Positions 38,367 to 47,757 of a stretch of DNA of 64,000 nt are shown piece after piece. Where the stretch lies: contig NZ_BCSG01000023.1 in NCBI RefSeq assembly GCF_001570745.1, positions 1 to 64,000 on the forward strand, given 5' to 3'. Position 1 is the stretch's first letter; each line of letters begins with the position of its first letter. The translations under genes and the position numbers were made by a program. The stretch is from Alicyclobacillus mali NBRC 102425. Its GTDB lineage: Bacteria > Bacillota > Bacilli > Alicyclobacillales > Alicyclobacillaceae. The notes beneath the pieces are model-generated. The model was not told the origin of the DNA. It made no database searches and saw only the letters and a list, made by a program, of their open reading frames with translations.

Positions 38367-39405
38367 CGCCTTCCGGCATCACCACGATGGAGGTGGCCAC
38401 CGCGCGGGCGCCAAGGATGTCGACGGGCCGATTCCACATGCGCCCTTTGTACACGAACGTGGCGGACGATCCTCCGTCCAAGTTGGCGGCGATATCCGCG
38501 TGGAACTGCAGCATGATCCGCGCGACGTCGGCAAAGCTCGCGCCGACGTCATTGGGCCCCGTGGCGTATCGCCCATCCGTCACGAGCAGGATGACGGTCC
38601 CGTCTTTCGTCTGGCCAATGGCTGTGCGCGGGTTCACCGCGTAGTTTTCGGCAGAGACGGTTGGCTTGCCGTTTTCCACGAGCACCGGGCCAAACCCGAC
38701 GCACTGCCACACGTCGAGCGAGCGCAGCTGATTGAGCGAATACGTGCCCGCAATCATTTGGCCCTCCTTGGTAAAGGCGATCACCGGCTGCGGCTGACTG
38801 GGCGATCCCGTCATGGAGACGAGCTTCCCGTCCGTGATGGTGATGCCCTGCGGATAGGCGCCCGTGCCCTGCCAGTTGGTGTCGACAAAGCCGCCCGCGT
38901 TGATGCCCGCAATGGCGCGAGAGTCCTGCACCATCTGCATGACCGTCTCGCCGCGCACGTGCAAGTACTTGGTCGCCACCACGCGGATGCGCTTCGGGTC
39001 CTTCACCAGAAGGACAAACGCGGTGAAGGTCGGCTCGTGCAGCGTGATCATCTGCACGGTCGGATCGTTGATGTGGCTGAAGTCGCGACGCTGGATGTCC
39101 TGGATGGGGATGGTCGGCCCGCTCAGGTTGTCCGGTAGCGCATACTTCTTGATGGTCGCCTCCGGCACCAGGTAGAGGGACATCGGCCGCAAGAGATACG
39201 CGTGCCGAGTCTGATCCACACTTTCAATGATGTACTTCTTTAAATTTGTAAATGGACCCTCAAAAACCCAAAGAACTGTGGACACGTAGCCAAACACCAG
39301 CGTGAACGCCACGTACAGGAGCGCGCGCAAACCCCGGCGCGGCTTCCGCGTTTCCGGGCCCTTCGGCTTCTCCCGACGTGTGCGCGTTGGTCGACGCTCG
39401 TCCAT
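38350..39405 (-). CDS. Phosphodiester glycosidase-domain protein (NAGPA/DUF2233)
   Basis: 351 residues. Lysine/arginine-rich cytosolic start, one membrane helix (ALLYVAFTLVFGYVSTVLWV), then a NAGPA-type domain with AGINAGGF, NPRTAIGQT, LLVTDGR and ANLDGGSSAT, the active-site blocks of phosphodiester glycosidases that remove GlcNAc from phosphodiesters. In bacteria such proteins act on cell-surface or exopolysaccharide phosphodiesters. Followed by the overlapping membrane-anchored gene. Confidence 0.87.
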   Translation of the reverse strand: MDERRPTRTRREKPKGPETRKPRRGLRALLYVAFTLVFGYVSTVLWVFEGPFTNLKKYIIESVDQTRHAYLLRPMSLYLVPEATIKKYALPDNLSGPTIPIQDIQRRDFSHINDPTVQMITLHEPTFTAFVLLVKDPKRIRVVATKYLHVRGETVMQMVQDSRAIAGINAGGFVDTNWQGTGAYPQGITITDGKLVSMTGSPSQPQPVIAFTKEGQMIAGTYSLNQLRSLDVWQCVGFGPVLVENGKPTVSAENYAVNPRTAIGQTKDGTVILLVTDGRYATGPNDVGASFADVARIMLQFHADIAANLDGGSSATFVYKGRMWNRPVDILGARAVATSIVVMPEGGGKRG

Positions 39406-39611
39406 TCTGCGTATTCACCCATTTCGGCCCGTAGGCGCCTTTGATTGGGCAACGGCCTGGGCCGCGCCCACCGCGCAATCAACAACATTCTAATCCGAAA
39501 GCGCATCCGCACCAACTGGTAGACGGCAAAGAATTGACGTGCGTTCGCGCAGGCGTGACAGTCCGCTTCAAACTTCGTACACTCGCATCGTATGCAAAGG
39601 AGGGACTCAGC

Positions 39612-40247
39612 TTGTCCGAACCGCAACATCGCGACGCGTATCTTGAAGCTGTTCTGCCGCCCGATCCAGCCCGCGACGCCATCAGGCGCGACCTTCTGGA
39701 GCGCGGGTGGCCCGACATGTGTGTGCCCCTGGCACTCGGCCGGTTGCTCACGCAGCTGGCCATGGGCTCGGTCTCCGCAATCGAAATCGGCACGTACGCT
39801 GGCTACAGCGCCATCTGCATCGCCCGCGGCCTATCCCCCGGCGGCCGTCTTCTCACGCTCGAGTCTCGCCGCGAGCACGCGGCACTCGCCGCGCAACACA
39901 TCGAAGCCGCGGGACTTGGCGATCGCGTCGAGATCGCCCTGGGCGACGCCGCGGAGACGTTGGCTCATCTCCGCGCGAACGAGCCGCGCTTCGATTTCGC
40001 ATTCGTCGACGCTCACAAGCCCAGTTACCCGCGCTATCTGGACCTTCTCCTGGATCTCATGCGCCCCGGCGGCCTCATGGTCTTCGACAATGCCTTCGGG
40101 CGAGATCGCGCGCTGGATCCGTCGGCCACAAGTCCGACGCCCACGGCGCTCAGGGAACTTCACCGCCGATTGTTCGAAGACGAGCGGCTCGTGAGCACGC
40201 TCTTGCCCATGTTCGACGGCGTGGCCATCGCGCGCGTTCGGCCGTGA
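39612..40247 (+). CDS. SAM-dependent O-methyltransferase (family 3)
   Basis: 211 residues. The SAM loop is IEIGTYAGYSAICIARGL, then LLTLESRREHAALA, the metal/catalytic Asp in FAFVDAHKPSYP, and NAFGRDRAL. It resembles caffeoyl-CoA/catechol O-methyltransferases found in Bacillus (YrrM), with divalent-metal sites. Start TTG at 39612 is set by AAGGAGGG seven bases upstream. Convergent with the carboxypeptidase gene. Confidence 0.9.
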   Translation: MSEPQHRDAYLEAVLPPDPARDAIRRDLLERGWPDMCVPLALGRLLTQLAMGSVSAIEIGTYAGYSAICIARGLSPGGRLLTLESRREHAALAAQHIEAAGLGDRVEIALGDAAETLAHLRANEPRFDFAFVDAHKPSYPRYLDLLLDLMRPGGLMVFDNAFGRDRALDPSATSPTPTALRELHRRLFEDERLVSTLLPMFDGVAIARVRP

Positions 40248-40254
40248 CGAGCTA

Positions 40255-41622
40255 CTACCTGCGGCCTCGTCGCGCGCTCTGCCAGGACTCCTGCCATGGC
40301 TGAACGCGCACGACGCGCCCGCGCGCGGACAGGCGCGACCGTCTGCGCCGACGCCACCCAAACACCAGAGCCGCCATCAGGACCACTGCCGCGCCGGTGC
40401 GCGCAGCAAGATTGGCCCATGGAATGGGCTTTGGCACGGGCTGGTATGGCTCCGCGAGCACCAGCGGCACCGCGCCGAGCTTTTCGCCCGTCGACGCATC
40501 GACGAGATCGAGTTCCCCCGCCACCGTCCCCTTCGGCGCCGCAGGGAGCGGCGCCTGCTCGTGCAACACTTTCTCCACATCGAGAGGGTGACCGATGGGC
40601 ACCGTGGCAAGGACCGGCTCCGACGTGATGACGGCATCCAGTCCGTCGCGCGCCCTGACAAAGCCCGCCCGATACCCCGCAGGCAGGATGGGCTGCGTCT
40701 CGTAATGCGCAAACGCGTAATTCAGCAGGTTTGTGGCGTCCTGGCGAATTTCACCGTCGGTAGGGCAGTCCATGAGCACGGCGAGAAACGTCGTGCCAGC
40801 TCGCTTTGCAGCCACGACGAGCGTTTCGTGGGCCACACTCGTAAATCCGGTTTTGACGCCGATGGCACCGGGATACGTGAAGAGCATGCGATTGAGGTTT
40901 GTGAGCGTCGCTTGCCACGCGGTCCCCTTCCAGACGAACGAGCGCGTGTCGACGATGGCGCGAAACTCGGGAATTTGCATTGCCGCGCGCGCGATCAACG
41001 CCATGTCGTACGCCGTGGTGACGTGACACGGATCCGGGAGTCCACTGGGATTCACGAAATGCGTGTGCGTGGCACCCAGCGCTCGCGCCTCCGCGTTCAT
41101 CATGTCCGCGAAATGCGCCACGGACCCGCCGTACTGCTGGGCGATCTCGACAGCGGCATCGTTGGCAGAATCAATGAGCAGGCCGTCGAGGAGTTCCTTG
41201 AGCGTCGCCTTCTCCCCGACGCGCATGTACAGCTTGTCCGGCGGCTGACTGACCGCGTCTTCCGAGGCCGTCAGCACGTCGTTTAAGTTCCCAAGCCGCA
41301 GAGCGAGAAGCGCCGTCATGATCTTCGTGATGCTTGCGGGATAATGAGGCGCATTGGGGTCTTTGGCGTAGACCACGGCGCCCGTATCCATGTCCATCAC
41401 CACGGCTGCCTGAGAAATAATAGAAGGCCACGAGGAAGCGTCTTCTCCAACGACGTAGGGGATGGAACCGCTTTTGACGTCCAGCACGTCTTCGCGGGGA
41501 ATGAGCGACTCGGCCGCGACGGGTGGCGTGGAGCGTTCCGCCCGCACCGCGGGATCGCAGGCCGCCAGCGACGCGGCCGCTGCCAGCGCGGCGAACCCAA
41601 GGCGGATGAGACGTGATGTCAT
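40255..41622 (-). CDS. D-alanyl-D-alanine carboxypeptidase (peptidase S11)
   Basis: 455 residues. Signal with a LAAC sequence (possible lipidation at Cys22), then the penicillin-binding motifs S-x-x-K (ASITKIM), S-x-N (DSANDAA) and KTG (GVKTGFTS). A C-terminal membrane helix (about residues 412-430) and a basic tail anchor it, as in DacF-type enzymes. It trims the terminal D-Ala from peptidoglycan pentapeptides. ATG has GGAGGTG upstream. Confidence 0.92.
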   Translation of the reverse strand: MTSRLIRLGFAALAAAASLAACDPAVRAERSTPPVAAESLIPREDVLDVKSGSIPYVVGEDASSWPSIISQAAVVMDMDTGAVVYAKDPNAPHYPASITKIMTALLALRLGNLNDVLTASEDAVSQPPDKLYMRVGEKATLKELLDGLLIDSANDAAVEIAQQYGGSVAHFADMMNAEARALGATHTHFVNPSGLPDPCHVTTAYDMALIARAAMQIPEFRAIVDTRSFVWKGTAWQATLTNLNRMLFTYPGAIGVKTGFTSVAHETLVVAAKRAGTTFLAVLMDCPTDGEIRQDATNLLNYAFAHYETQPILPAGYRAGFVRARDGLDAVITSEPVLATVPIGHPLDVEKVLHEQAPLPAAPKGTVAGELDLVDASTGEKLGAVPLVLAEPYQPVPKPIPWANLAARTGAAVVLMAALVFGWRRRRRSRLSARGRVVRVQPWQESWQSARRGRR

Positions 41623-41744
41623 GCGACCGAGCCACCTCCAGCATTGTGTTACCTGAACCTGCGTTGCGCATGTGCGCTCTAATGTCCTAGTTTAGAGGTT
41701 TCATCCGGCGTTTGGCTAGTGCCGCATTTGACCATTCAACCGCG

Positions 41745-41784
41745 AAAAAGAGCCTGTCGGCGCCAAACGGCGACCAACAGGCTC
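41745..41784 (-). terminator. Terminator of the qox-ctaA operon
   Basis: GAGCCTGT (41750-41757) pairs with ACAGGCTC (41777-41784); the minus strand then reads TTTTT. Its 3' arm and tail are nearly the same as the antiporter leader terminator at 8304-8331. Confidence 0.88.
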
Positions 41785-41799
41785 CTCGAGTTGTCGATT

Positions 41800-42807
41800 T
41801 CAATGCGCCGTTCGCTCTCTGCCCACATCCACCGCGCTGCGGCTTGCGGCAGGTACAAACGGAGGCACGGTCTGAAACGCTACAAACAGGAGCGATACGA
41901 ACAACCCGGACACAATGGAAACGTGCAACATGAACGCTTGGATGCTCACATGTGACGCAATGAGGTAAAGACCGGAGAACGCTTGAAGCACGACGAACAC
42001 CAGGGCGAACAGGGCACCGCGAAACAAGTCCGGGCGCTCCCCTTTGAGCCGGTTGGTCCACGCCACGAGTACGATCATCCAGACGACCAAGAACAGCGCG
42101 AACGAACGGTGCACCCAATCCAGCAAAAGCGCGTGATGAAAGTCGTAGATCCCCGACTCCGCCGGAAACGGCAGCCCCCGAAACGCATCGCCCGCGCCGC
42201 TCGACGAGATGTACGCCCCGATGTACATGTCGAGATAGAGAATCGGCACGCCAAGCCACGCAAACCAGCGAAAGCCGACGCCCGGGGCCGGATCACGCAA
42301 CGGCAGTTTGATGCCCGTTGCCAAATACTCGTCGTAGACGCGCTCGGCCCGGCGCACGTAAATGGCCAATAGCACGGTGCAGGCAAAGGCCAAAAGCGAC
42401 ACGCCGAAATGCGTCGCAATCACCGAGGCCGGCTCACTGTACACCACCGCGAGCCCACCGAGGACCGCCTCGAGGAGGACGAAGAAGATGCTCAGGGCCA
42501 CAAACAGCTGAATCTCGCGCCATCCCCGGTACCGCAGTAAGGCGCCCACCGCGGAGACGAGCAGCAGAATCGTGAGGATGGGCACACCCACCCGATGCAT
42601 GAACTCGATGAACATGCTGAGCGACTTCTCGAGGGCCTGGAGGCTCGGGAGAAACTGTCCATTGCACAGAAACCACTCGTGGCCGCAGCCGAACGCCGAG
42701 CCCGTGTACGCGTCCAGGAAACCGATACCGTTCACGATGAAGTTCTGCACCGCCGACAGAATGGCGATGACGAACACGAATACGCCAAAGCCGCGGCTCC
42801 TGATCAT
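41800..42807 (-). CDS. ctaA: Heme A synthase (COX15/CtaA family)
   Basis: 335 residues, eight predicted membrane helices. Heme-ligand His residues occur in EFMHRVG, IATHFGV, HHALLLDWVHRSF and ASHVSIQAFMLH. A Cys pair in the first outer loop (FGCGHEWFLCNG) matches the redox pair of Gram-positive CtaA. It oxidises the methyl group of heme O to make heme A. It follows the oxidase genes and supplies their cofactor; CtaB (heme O synthase) is not in the window. Confidence 0.9.
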   Translation of the reverse strand: MIRSRGFGVFVFVIAILSAVQNFIVNGIGFLDAYTGSAFGCGHEWFLCNGQFLPSLQALEKSLSMFIEFMHRVGVPILTILLLVSAVGALLRYRGWREIQLFVALSIFFVLLEAVLGGLAVVYSEPASVIATHFGVSLLAFACTVLLAIYVRRAERVYDEYLATGIKLPLRDPAPGVGFRWFAWLGVPILYLDMYIGAYISSSGAGDAFRGLPFPAESGIYDFHHALLLDWVHRSFALFLVVWMIVLVAWTNRLKGERPDLFRGALFALVFVVLQAFSGLYLIASHVSIQAFMLHVSIVSGLFVSLLFVAFQTVPPFVPAASRSAVDVGRERTAH

Positions 42808-42837
42808 CTTCTCACCCCCCTCGCGGCCCTCGAAACG

Positions 42838-43158
42838 TCATGCAACGATGGATTTAAAGGTCATGATCCAGATGGATCCTCCCACGACGCAAAACACGAT
42901 GAACAGGCCAAAGTAGATGGCCGGGACCTGCCAGGCGCGATCGTCACTCTCGGTGAAGTGCATGAACATGTACAGCTGAACCAAGAGCTGCCCGACGCCG
43001 AGGATGACGATGATGGTGATGACGAGCGCCGGCGGTTGGTGCGTCGCGAGCGCCAGCCAGAAGGCAATGGCCGTCAGCAACACGGATAGAAACAGGCCGA
43101 GGACGTGCTTCCAGGGGAAGCCCTCCTCGCGGTGGAACTTGTGCTCCTTGGCTTCCAC
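42838..43158 (-). CDS. qoxD: Quinol oxidase subunit IV
   Basis: 106 residues, three transmembrane helices (WKHVLGLFLSVLLTAIAFWL; ITIIVILGVGQLLVQLYMF; FGLFIVFCVVGGSIWI) and the characteristic MHFTESDD block of bacterial oxidase subunit IV (QoxD/CyoD). It helps assemble or stabilise the oxidase. Starts one base after the subunit III stop. Confidence 0.9.
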   Translation of the reverse strand: MEAKEHKFHREEGFPWKHVLGLFLSVLLTAIAFWLALATHQPPALVITIIVILGVGQLLVQLYMFMHFTESDDRAWQVPAIYFGLFIVFCVVGGSIWIMTFKSIVA

Positions 43159-43159
43159 G

Positions 43160-43795
43160 TCAGATCACCTTCCCGGTGAGGTATACGACCGTAAAGATGA
43201 AAATCCAGACGGCGTCGAGGAAGTGCCAGTAAATGCTCCACAAGAACACCTTGCGCGCGGTGGCTGGCGTGATACCGCGGCGCAGGAGCTGAATCACGAG
43301 CAGGGTGACCCACAACAAACCAACGGTGACGTGGCTTCCGTGTGTGCCGACCAGGATGTAAAACGCCGACAGGAACCCGCTCCGCTGAATCGTGGCTCCA
43401 ATCCCGACGTCGTGGATGAACTCGCTCACCTCGAAGCCCAAGAACACAAGGCCAAGCGCCATGGTCACAAGAATCCAGCCAATGACGGCATTGCGATGAC
43501 CTCGCCGCATTTCATATGTGGCAAGGCCACAGGTGAACGACGAGAACAACAGCGCGATGGTTTCAATTGTAAAACCCGTGACGTCAAATAGCTGCTGCGA
43601 TGTGGGTCCGCCGGCGACGCGGCCATGCATCACAATGTACGTCGCAAACAAGCTCGAGAACAGGATCATGTCCTGTCCAAGGAAGAGCCAGAACCCCGTG
43701 ACACGAAGGCTGTTTTCTTCCTCGTGATACTCGAGCGGAACGTTGGGGTCCACGGGGTGGTGATCCCCGTGAACCGCCGTGTTCGCATTCGACAT
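43160..43795 (-). CDS. qoxC: Quinol oxidase subunit III
   Basis: 211 residues, five membrane helices, COX3 family of the short QoxC/CyoC kind. Blocks FWLFLGQDMILFSSLFATYIV, HGSHVTVGLLW and YWHFLDAVWIFIFTVVYL are conserved. It stabilises the core and oxygen access. Lies four bases after subunit I and one base before subunit IV. Confidence 0.93.
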   Translation of the reverse strand: MSNANTAVHGDHHPVDPNVPLEYHEEENSLRVTGFWLFLGQDMILFSSLFATYIVMHGRVAGGPTSQQLFDVTGFTIETIALLFSSFTCGLATYEMRRGHRNAVIGWILVTMALGLVFLGFEVSEFIHDVGIGATIQRSGFLSAFYILVGTHGSHVTVGLLWVTLLVIQLLRRGITPATARKVFLWSIYWHFLDAVWIFIFTVVYLTGKVI

Positions 43796-43798
43796 GCG

Positions 43799-45763
43799 TT
43801 ACAACCTCCCCGCCGCGGCCTCGGTCTGTTCGATCTCCTCGACCGGGATGTAGTGCGAGTCGTCATACTCGAACGAGCGCTGCGCCATGCAGATGAGCAC
43901 GCCCACGAAGCCGACGATGGCCAAGATCCACCACTGGAACACGAACCCCGCGCCCAGGATGAAGAACAGAGCGCTCATGATGAACGGACGGCCCGAATTG
44001 TTCGGCATGTGAATCGGCCGGAACGGCACGCCCTTCGGCCCGTTGATGGACTCGCCGTTTTGCTTCATCAGCCACCAGGCGTCGCGGCCCTTGACCGTCG
44101 GAATGATGGCGAAGTTGTAATGCGGCGCAGGCGAAGTCGTCGCCCACTCGAGCGTGCGGCCATCCCACGGATCGCCCGTCGTGTCGCGCTCGCCGTAGCG
44201 CGCGCTCCACAGGATGTTGTAGACGAAGATGATGAACGCCACGCCCATGAGGAAGGCGCCGATGGTCGAGATCAGGTTGACGACACCCCAGCCGTATCCA
44301 GCCGGATACGTGTACATCCGCCGCGTCATCCCCATGAAACCGAGGAAGAACTGCGGGAAGAAACAGATGTTAAACCCAACCATGAACGTCCAGAAGTGCC
44401 AACGCCCCAGCTTCTCGTTGAGCAACACGCCAAACATCTTCGGCCACCAGTAATACAGGCCGGAGAACACGCCGAACACCGTACCGCCGATGAGCGTGTA
44501 ATGGAAGTGCGCAATCAGGAAGTACGAGTTGTGATACTGGTAGTCTGCCGGCGGCACAGCCAACATGACACCCGTCAGACCGCCGATGAGGAAGTTCGGG
44601 ATGACACCCAAGCTCCACAGCATCGCGGTCGTAAACTCCAGCCGCCCTTTGTGCATAGTGAAAATCCAGTTGAACACCTTGACGCCTGTCGGAATGGCGA
44701 TGGCCATCGTCGAGACGCCGAAGAAGGAGTTCACGCCCGGGCCTGCGCCCATGGTGAAGAAGTGGTGCACCCAGGTCACGAAGCTCAGGATGGCGATGGC
44801 CACCATGGAGACCACCATGGCGGAATACCCGAAAATCCGCTTGTGCGAAAAGGTGCTGATGACCTCGGACATGAGCCCGAAGATGGGCAAGATGACGATG
44901 TACACCTCCGGGTGACCCCAGAACCAGAACAGGTTCACGTACTGCATCGGCGCACCGCCGCCGTTCACGGTGAAGAAGTGCGATCCGAAGTCGCGATCGA
45001 TCAGCAACAGCGCCAGCGCCACGGCGAGCACCGGGAACGCGAACAGGATGATCACAGACGTCACGAAGACGGACCACGTGAACATCGGCATGCGCATGAA
45101 CGTCATGCCCGGCGCGCGCATCCGCAGGATGGTCACCAAGAAGTTAATACCGGTCGCGATGGTACCGATACCGGTGATGGACAGCGCCACCAGGTAGTAG
45201 TTCTCACCGGGGCCCGGATCGAACTGGTTCTCGACGTAAGGCGGATAGCTGGTCCAACCGCCATCCGGCGAACCACCGACGACGAAGGACAGGTTGAACA
45301 ACATGGCTGCGAAGAAGAACAGCCAGAACGAAATGGCGTTCAGATACGGGAACGCGACGTCGCGGCATCCAATCTGCAGCGGCACGGCCACGTTGAAGAA
45401 ACCGATGATGGCCGGCATCGCCATGAACAGGATCATGATGGTGCCATGCGTGGTGAAGATCTGATCGTAGTGATCCGCACTCAGGAAGTGCATGTTGGGC
45501 CACGCGAGCTGTGCGCGCATCAGGAGGCCGTCGGTGCCTCCGCGGAACAGCATCAGGATGGCCGCAATCATGTACATAATGCCGATCTTCTTGTGATCGA
45601 CCGTCGTCAGCCACTCGTCCCAGAGCCACTTCCACAAGCGGAACTTGGTGAGGACCGCCACGATGCCGAGCGACGCACAAATGATCAAGAAGTCGGACAG
45701 CCAAATGAGCGGACCTTCGTCGAGCATGAAGAAATGTACGGCCCAGTTGACCACTCCGTGCAT
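43799..45763 (-). CDS. qoxB: aa3-type quinol oxidase subunit I
   Basis: 654 residues, heme-copper oxidase A-family core with HGTIMILFMAMP, the CuB/Tyr site WGHPEVYIVILP, HHFFT and HFHYTLIGG, and the K-channel TGVKVFNW. An extra C-terminal domain (QRSFEYDDSHYIPVEEIE) is as in QoxB. It reduces O2 to water and pumps protons. The start at 45763 is chosen because AAGGGG lies eight bases upstream; an ATG at 45781 has no site. Second gene of the operon. Confidence 0.95.
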   Translation of the reverse strand: MHGVVNWAVHFFMLDEGPLIWLSDFLIICASLGIVAVLTKFRLWKWLWDEWLTTVDHKKIGIMYMIAAILMLFRGGTDGLLMRAQLAWPNMHFLSADHYDQIFTTHGTIMILFMAMPAIIGFFNVAVPLQIGCRDVAFPYLNAISFWLFFFAAMLFNLSFVVGGSPDGGWTSYPPYVENQFDPGPGENYYLVALSITGIGTIATGINFLVTILRMRAPGMTFMRMPMFTWSVFVTSVIILFAFPVLAVALALLLIDRDFGSHFFTVNGGGAPMQYVNLFWFWGHPEVYIVILPIFGLMSEVISTFSHKRIFGYSAMVVSMVAIAILSFVTWVHHFFTMGAGPGVNSFFGVSTMAIAIPTGVKVFNWIFTMHKGRLEFTTAMLWSLGVIPNFLIGGLTGVMLAVPPADYQYHNSYFLIAHFHYTLIGGTVFGVFSGLYYWWPKMFGVLLNEKLGRWHFWTFMVGFNICFFPQFFLGFMGMTRRMYTYPAGYGWGVVNLISTIGAFLMGVAFIIFVYNILWSARYGERDTTGDPWDGRTLEWATTSPAPHYNFAIIPTVKGRDAWWLMKQNGESINGPKGVPFRPIHMPNNSGRPFIMSALFFILGAGFVFQWWILAIVGFVGVLICMAQRSFEYDDSHYIPVEEIEQTEAAAGRL

Positions 45764-45807
45764 GCTCGCTTCCCCTTTCATCCCTGAATTCGCGTCTGCG
45801 AACGAGC

Positions 45808-46647
45808 TTACTCTGGCGTCGTCGACGAGAAGGTCAGCTTGCCGATGAGACCAGGTTGGTTGATCTGCGCGTCGGCTTGCTGCGTCAACTTCGGCGCGGT
45901 CTGCTGAACGCTCTTGACCCAGTTCTCAAAGTCCGTCGGCGAGAGCGCGTTGACCGTGAACGTCATATGGGCAAACCCGCGCCCGTTGTACTGCGCACCG
46001 CGCCCGAGATAACTGCCTGGGTGGTCGGCTTCAAGCCACAGTCTCAAATCCATGTGCGGCATCGTGAATTCCATGCCGCCGAGCGCAGGCACCCAGAACG
46101 TGTTCATCGGCCCGCTCGAGGTGAGCTGGAAATTGACTGGGACGCCCGCCGGGATGTCCACGTAGTTAACCGTCTCGATGTTCTGAGCCGGGTACTTGAA
46201 CACCCACTTCCACTGTTCCGAAATGACGTCGATGGTGATGGACTTGCCCACGACCTTGGCCGTCGCCGCCTCGACCTTCGGCGGGTAGACCAGCTTGTAC
46301 GTCACGGCGACCGTCGGAATGGCGAGGGCGATCACGACCAGAATCGGAATCACGGTCCACAGGGTCTCGAGCTTGGCGTTGCCCTCGATCTCCGGCGGCA
46401 CGTAATCCGCGTTGTCAGGCCGCGCCCGGTACTTGATGATCACCCAGAAAAACAGGATGAACACGGCCAGGACGACAAGCAGCATCAAGATGAACGAATA
46501 GATGATGAGATAATACTCGCTCCGAGCCACTGGCCCCTGCGGGCTCAGAACCGGCCAATACTTCGGGCTGTCGCATCCCGTGAGTGCGAGTACCGTAAAA
46601 CCAATGAGCGCAATCAGTCCTCCCACTCGACGCCCTTTTGGCTTCAT
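45808..46647 (-). CDS. qoxA: Quinol oxidase subunit II, lipoprotein
   Basis: 279 residues. Lipobox ALTGC (Cys25) and two membrane helices, then a cupredoxin domain with ISEQWKWVFKYP. The CuA ligands of cytochrome c oxidases (paired Cys with Met and His) are absent: the region reads GRGFAHMTF. This marks a quinol, not a cytochrome c, oxidase. ATG at 46647 is the best start; the ribosome site GGGAG is 12 bases away, a bit far. First gene of qoxABCD-ctaA. Confidence 0.93.
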   Translation of the reverse strand: MKPKGRRVGGLIALIGFTVLALTGCDSPKYWPVLSPQGPVARSEYYLIIYSFILMLLVVLAVFILFFWVIIKYRARPDNADYVPPEIEGNAKLETLWTVIPILVVIALAIPTVAVTYKLVYPPKVEAATAKVVGKSITIDVISEQWKWVFKYPAQNIETVNYVDIPAGVPVNFQLTSSGPMNTFWVPALGGMEFTMPHMDLRLWLEADHPGSYLGRGAQYNGRGFAHMTFTVNALSPTDFENWVKSVQQTAPKLTQQADAQINQPGLIGKLTFSSTTPE

Positions 46648-47058
46648 CGTCGCTTTCGTCTCCCTTCTGTCCTTTCTGTTGCGAAACTTCCGCGGCGCCC
46701 CCCGTTTGCAGACGACGATCGACAACGAAACCATCCGACCGGAACGATTGCACGCATCGCAGTCTGCGGGCCATTGCGGCGCGCTCCATCGCCAAGTTGA
46801 TGATACCACTTGACCCGACATATTTCGCGGAGCGGCACGCTTGACAATATGACGATTTTGAAAAACGTTCAATAAGCAAAACATACCCCGGCCGATAAGC
46901 GGCGGACCTGTTTGCCCTCCGCTTGGTCGCATGGCGCCACAAATCCCGCCACCTAGTATTGCTTGTGGGCAGGCAATTTAAACCATGCTACAATGGACCT
47001 AACGGCCTGCGCCTCACGAAGGGCGCGTCTTTCAATCGGAGCAAAGGCGGGAAGTTGC
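46648..47058. promoter_or_regulatory. Divergent promoter region of qox operon and UDG-like gene
   Basis: 411 bases between the two divergent genes, no protein gene seen. On the plus strand an extended -10 TGCTACAAT lies at 46986-46994, about 65 bases before the UDG-like start. On the minus strand TTGTCA (about 46840-46850) and an AT-rich stretch suggest the qox promoter, without a clean -10. Confidence 0.45.
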
Positions 47059-47757
47059 ATGGAACAAGTGAACGCGTTTGCCGACCTGGTGGAAATCCTG
47101 TCCCGGGACTTCCGAGTGCCGGATATCGTGCTCGACACGTCGACGGTGCTCTTCATCTTAGAATCGCCGCACATCCAGGAACTTGTCCATGGCGCTCCCG
47201 TGGCGGGATCGTCCGGAGCGACCATGTCGCGCCACATCTTTGGAGCGGAATATGGACACGCTCCGCTGGGACGAATGGTGAAGAAGAATGTGGAGACCGG
47301 TGCGAAACGCCCGCGCCTTTCCGCCATTGGTCTCATCAACGTGTGCAATATCCCAATGCAGGCGGCTGCCTATCCCCGCGACATTCAGATGCGGTACGCG
47401 GATTGGTTCGTGGCAATGAACGCAGTCCGCACGCAAAATCAGAAGTGGTCATTCGCGGACCCGCGCGAGCAGGACATTCAGTCCTATCTCGCGATGAGCT
47501 TGCGTCGAAAGCTGGAGGCTTATCGGGGCCGCGCCGTCACGCTGGTTCCGTGTGGGCGGTTTGCGCAGAAGTTCTTCGCGCTGGCCGACGTGGCGGACGC
47601 GGCGTGGGACGTGATCGACGGCGTGCCGCACCCTTCGTACAACAGCTGGGATCGCGCGCAATACGCCAGAGCCGTGGAGCGCGTGGTCGAAGCCGTGGGC
47701 CTGGCCGGCGCGGAGCTCGCCGTCCAGCTTGAGTCAGACGGGTCGCGCGGCGCGTAA
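47059..47757 (+). CDS. Uracil-DNA glycosylase-superfamily-like protein
   Basis: 232 residues. FILESPHIQELVHGAPVAGSS near the start and VPHPSYNSWDRAQYAR near the end resemble motif 1 and the HPS motif 2 of the UDG superfamily, but the sequence is far from the usual family 1, 4 and 5 enzymes, so base specificity is unknown. ATG at 47059 follows GGCGGGAAG. The 3' end overlaps the convergent phosphoesterase gene by 24 bases. Confidence 0.6.
   Translation: MEQVNAFADLVEILSRDFRVPDIVLDTSTVLFILESPHIQELVHGAPVAGSSGATMSRHIFGAEYGHAPLGRMVKKNVETGAKRPRLSAIGLINVCNIPMQAAAYPRDIQMRYADWFVAMNAVRTQNQKWSFADPREQDIQSYLAMSLRRKLEAYRGRAVTLVPCGRFAQKFFALADVADAAWDVIDGVPHPSYNSWDRAQYARAVERVVEAVGLAGAELAVQLESDGSRGA

Noticed and set aside
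43625-45787. 720-codon plus-strand frame over qoxB and qoxC
   Set aside because: Very rich in His, Glu, Asp and Arg with no hydrophobic core; antisense to conserved oxidase genes.
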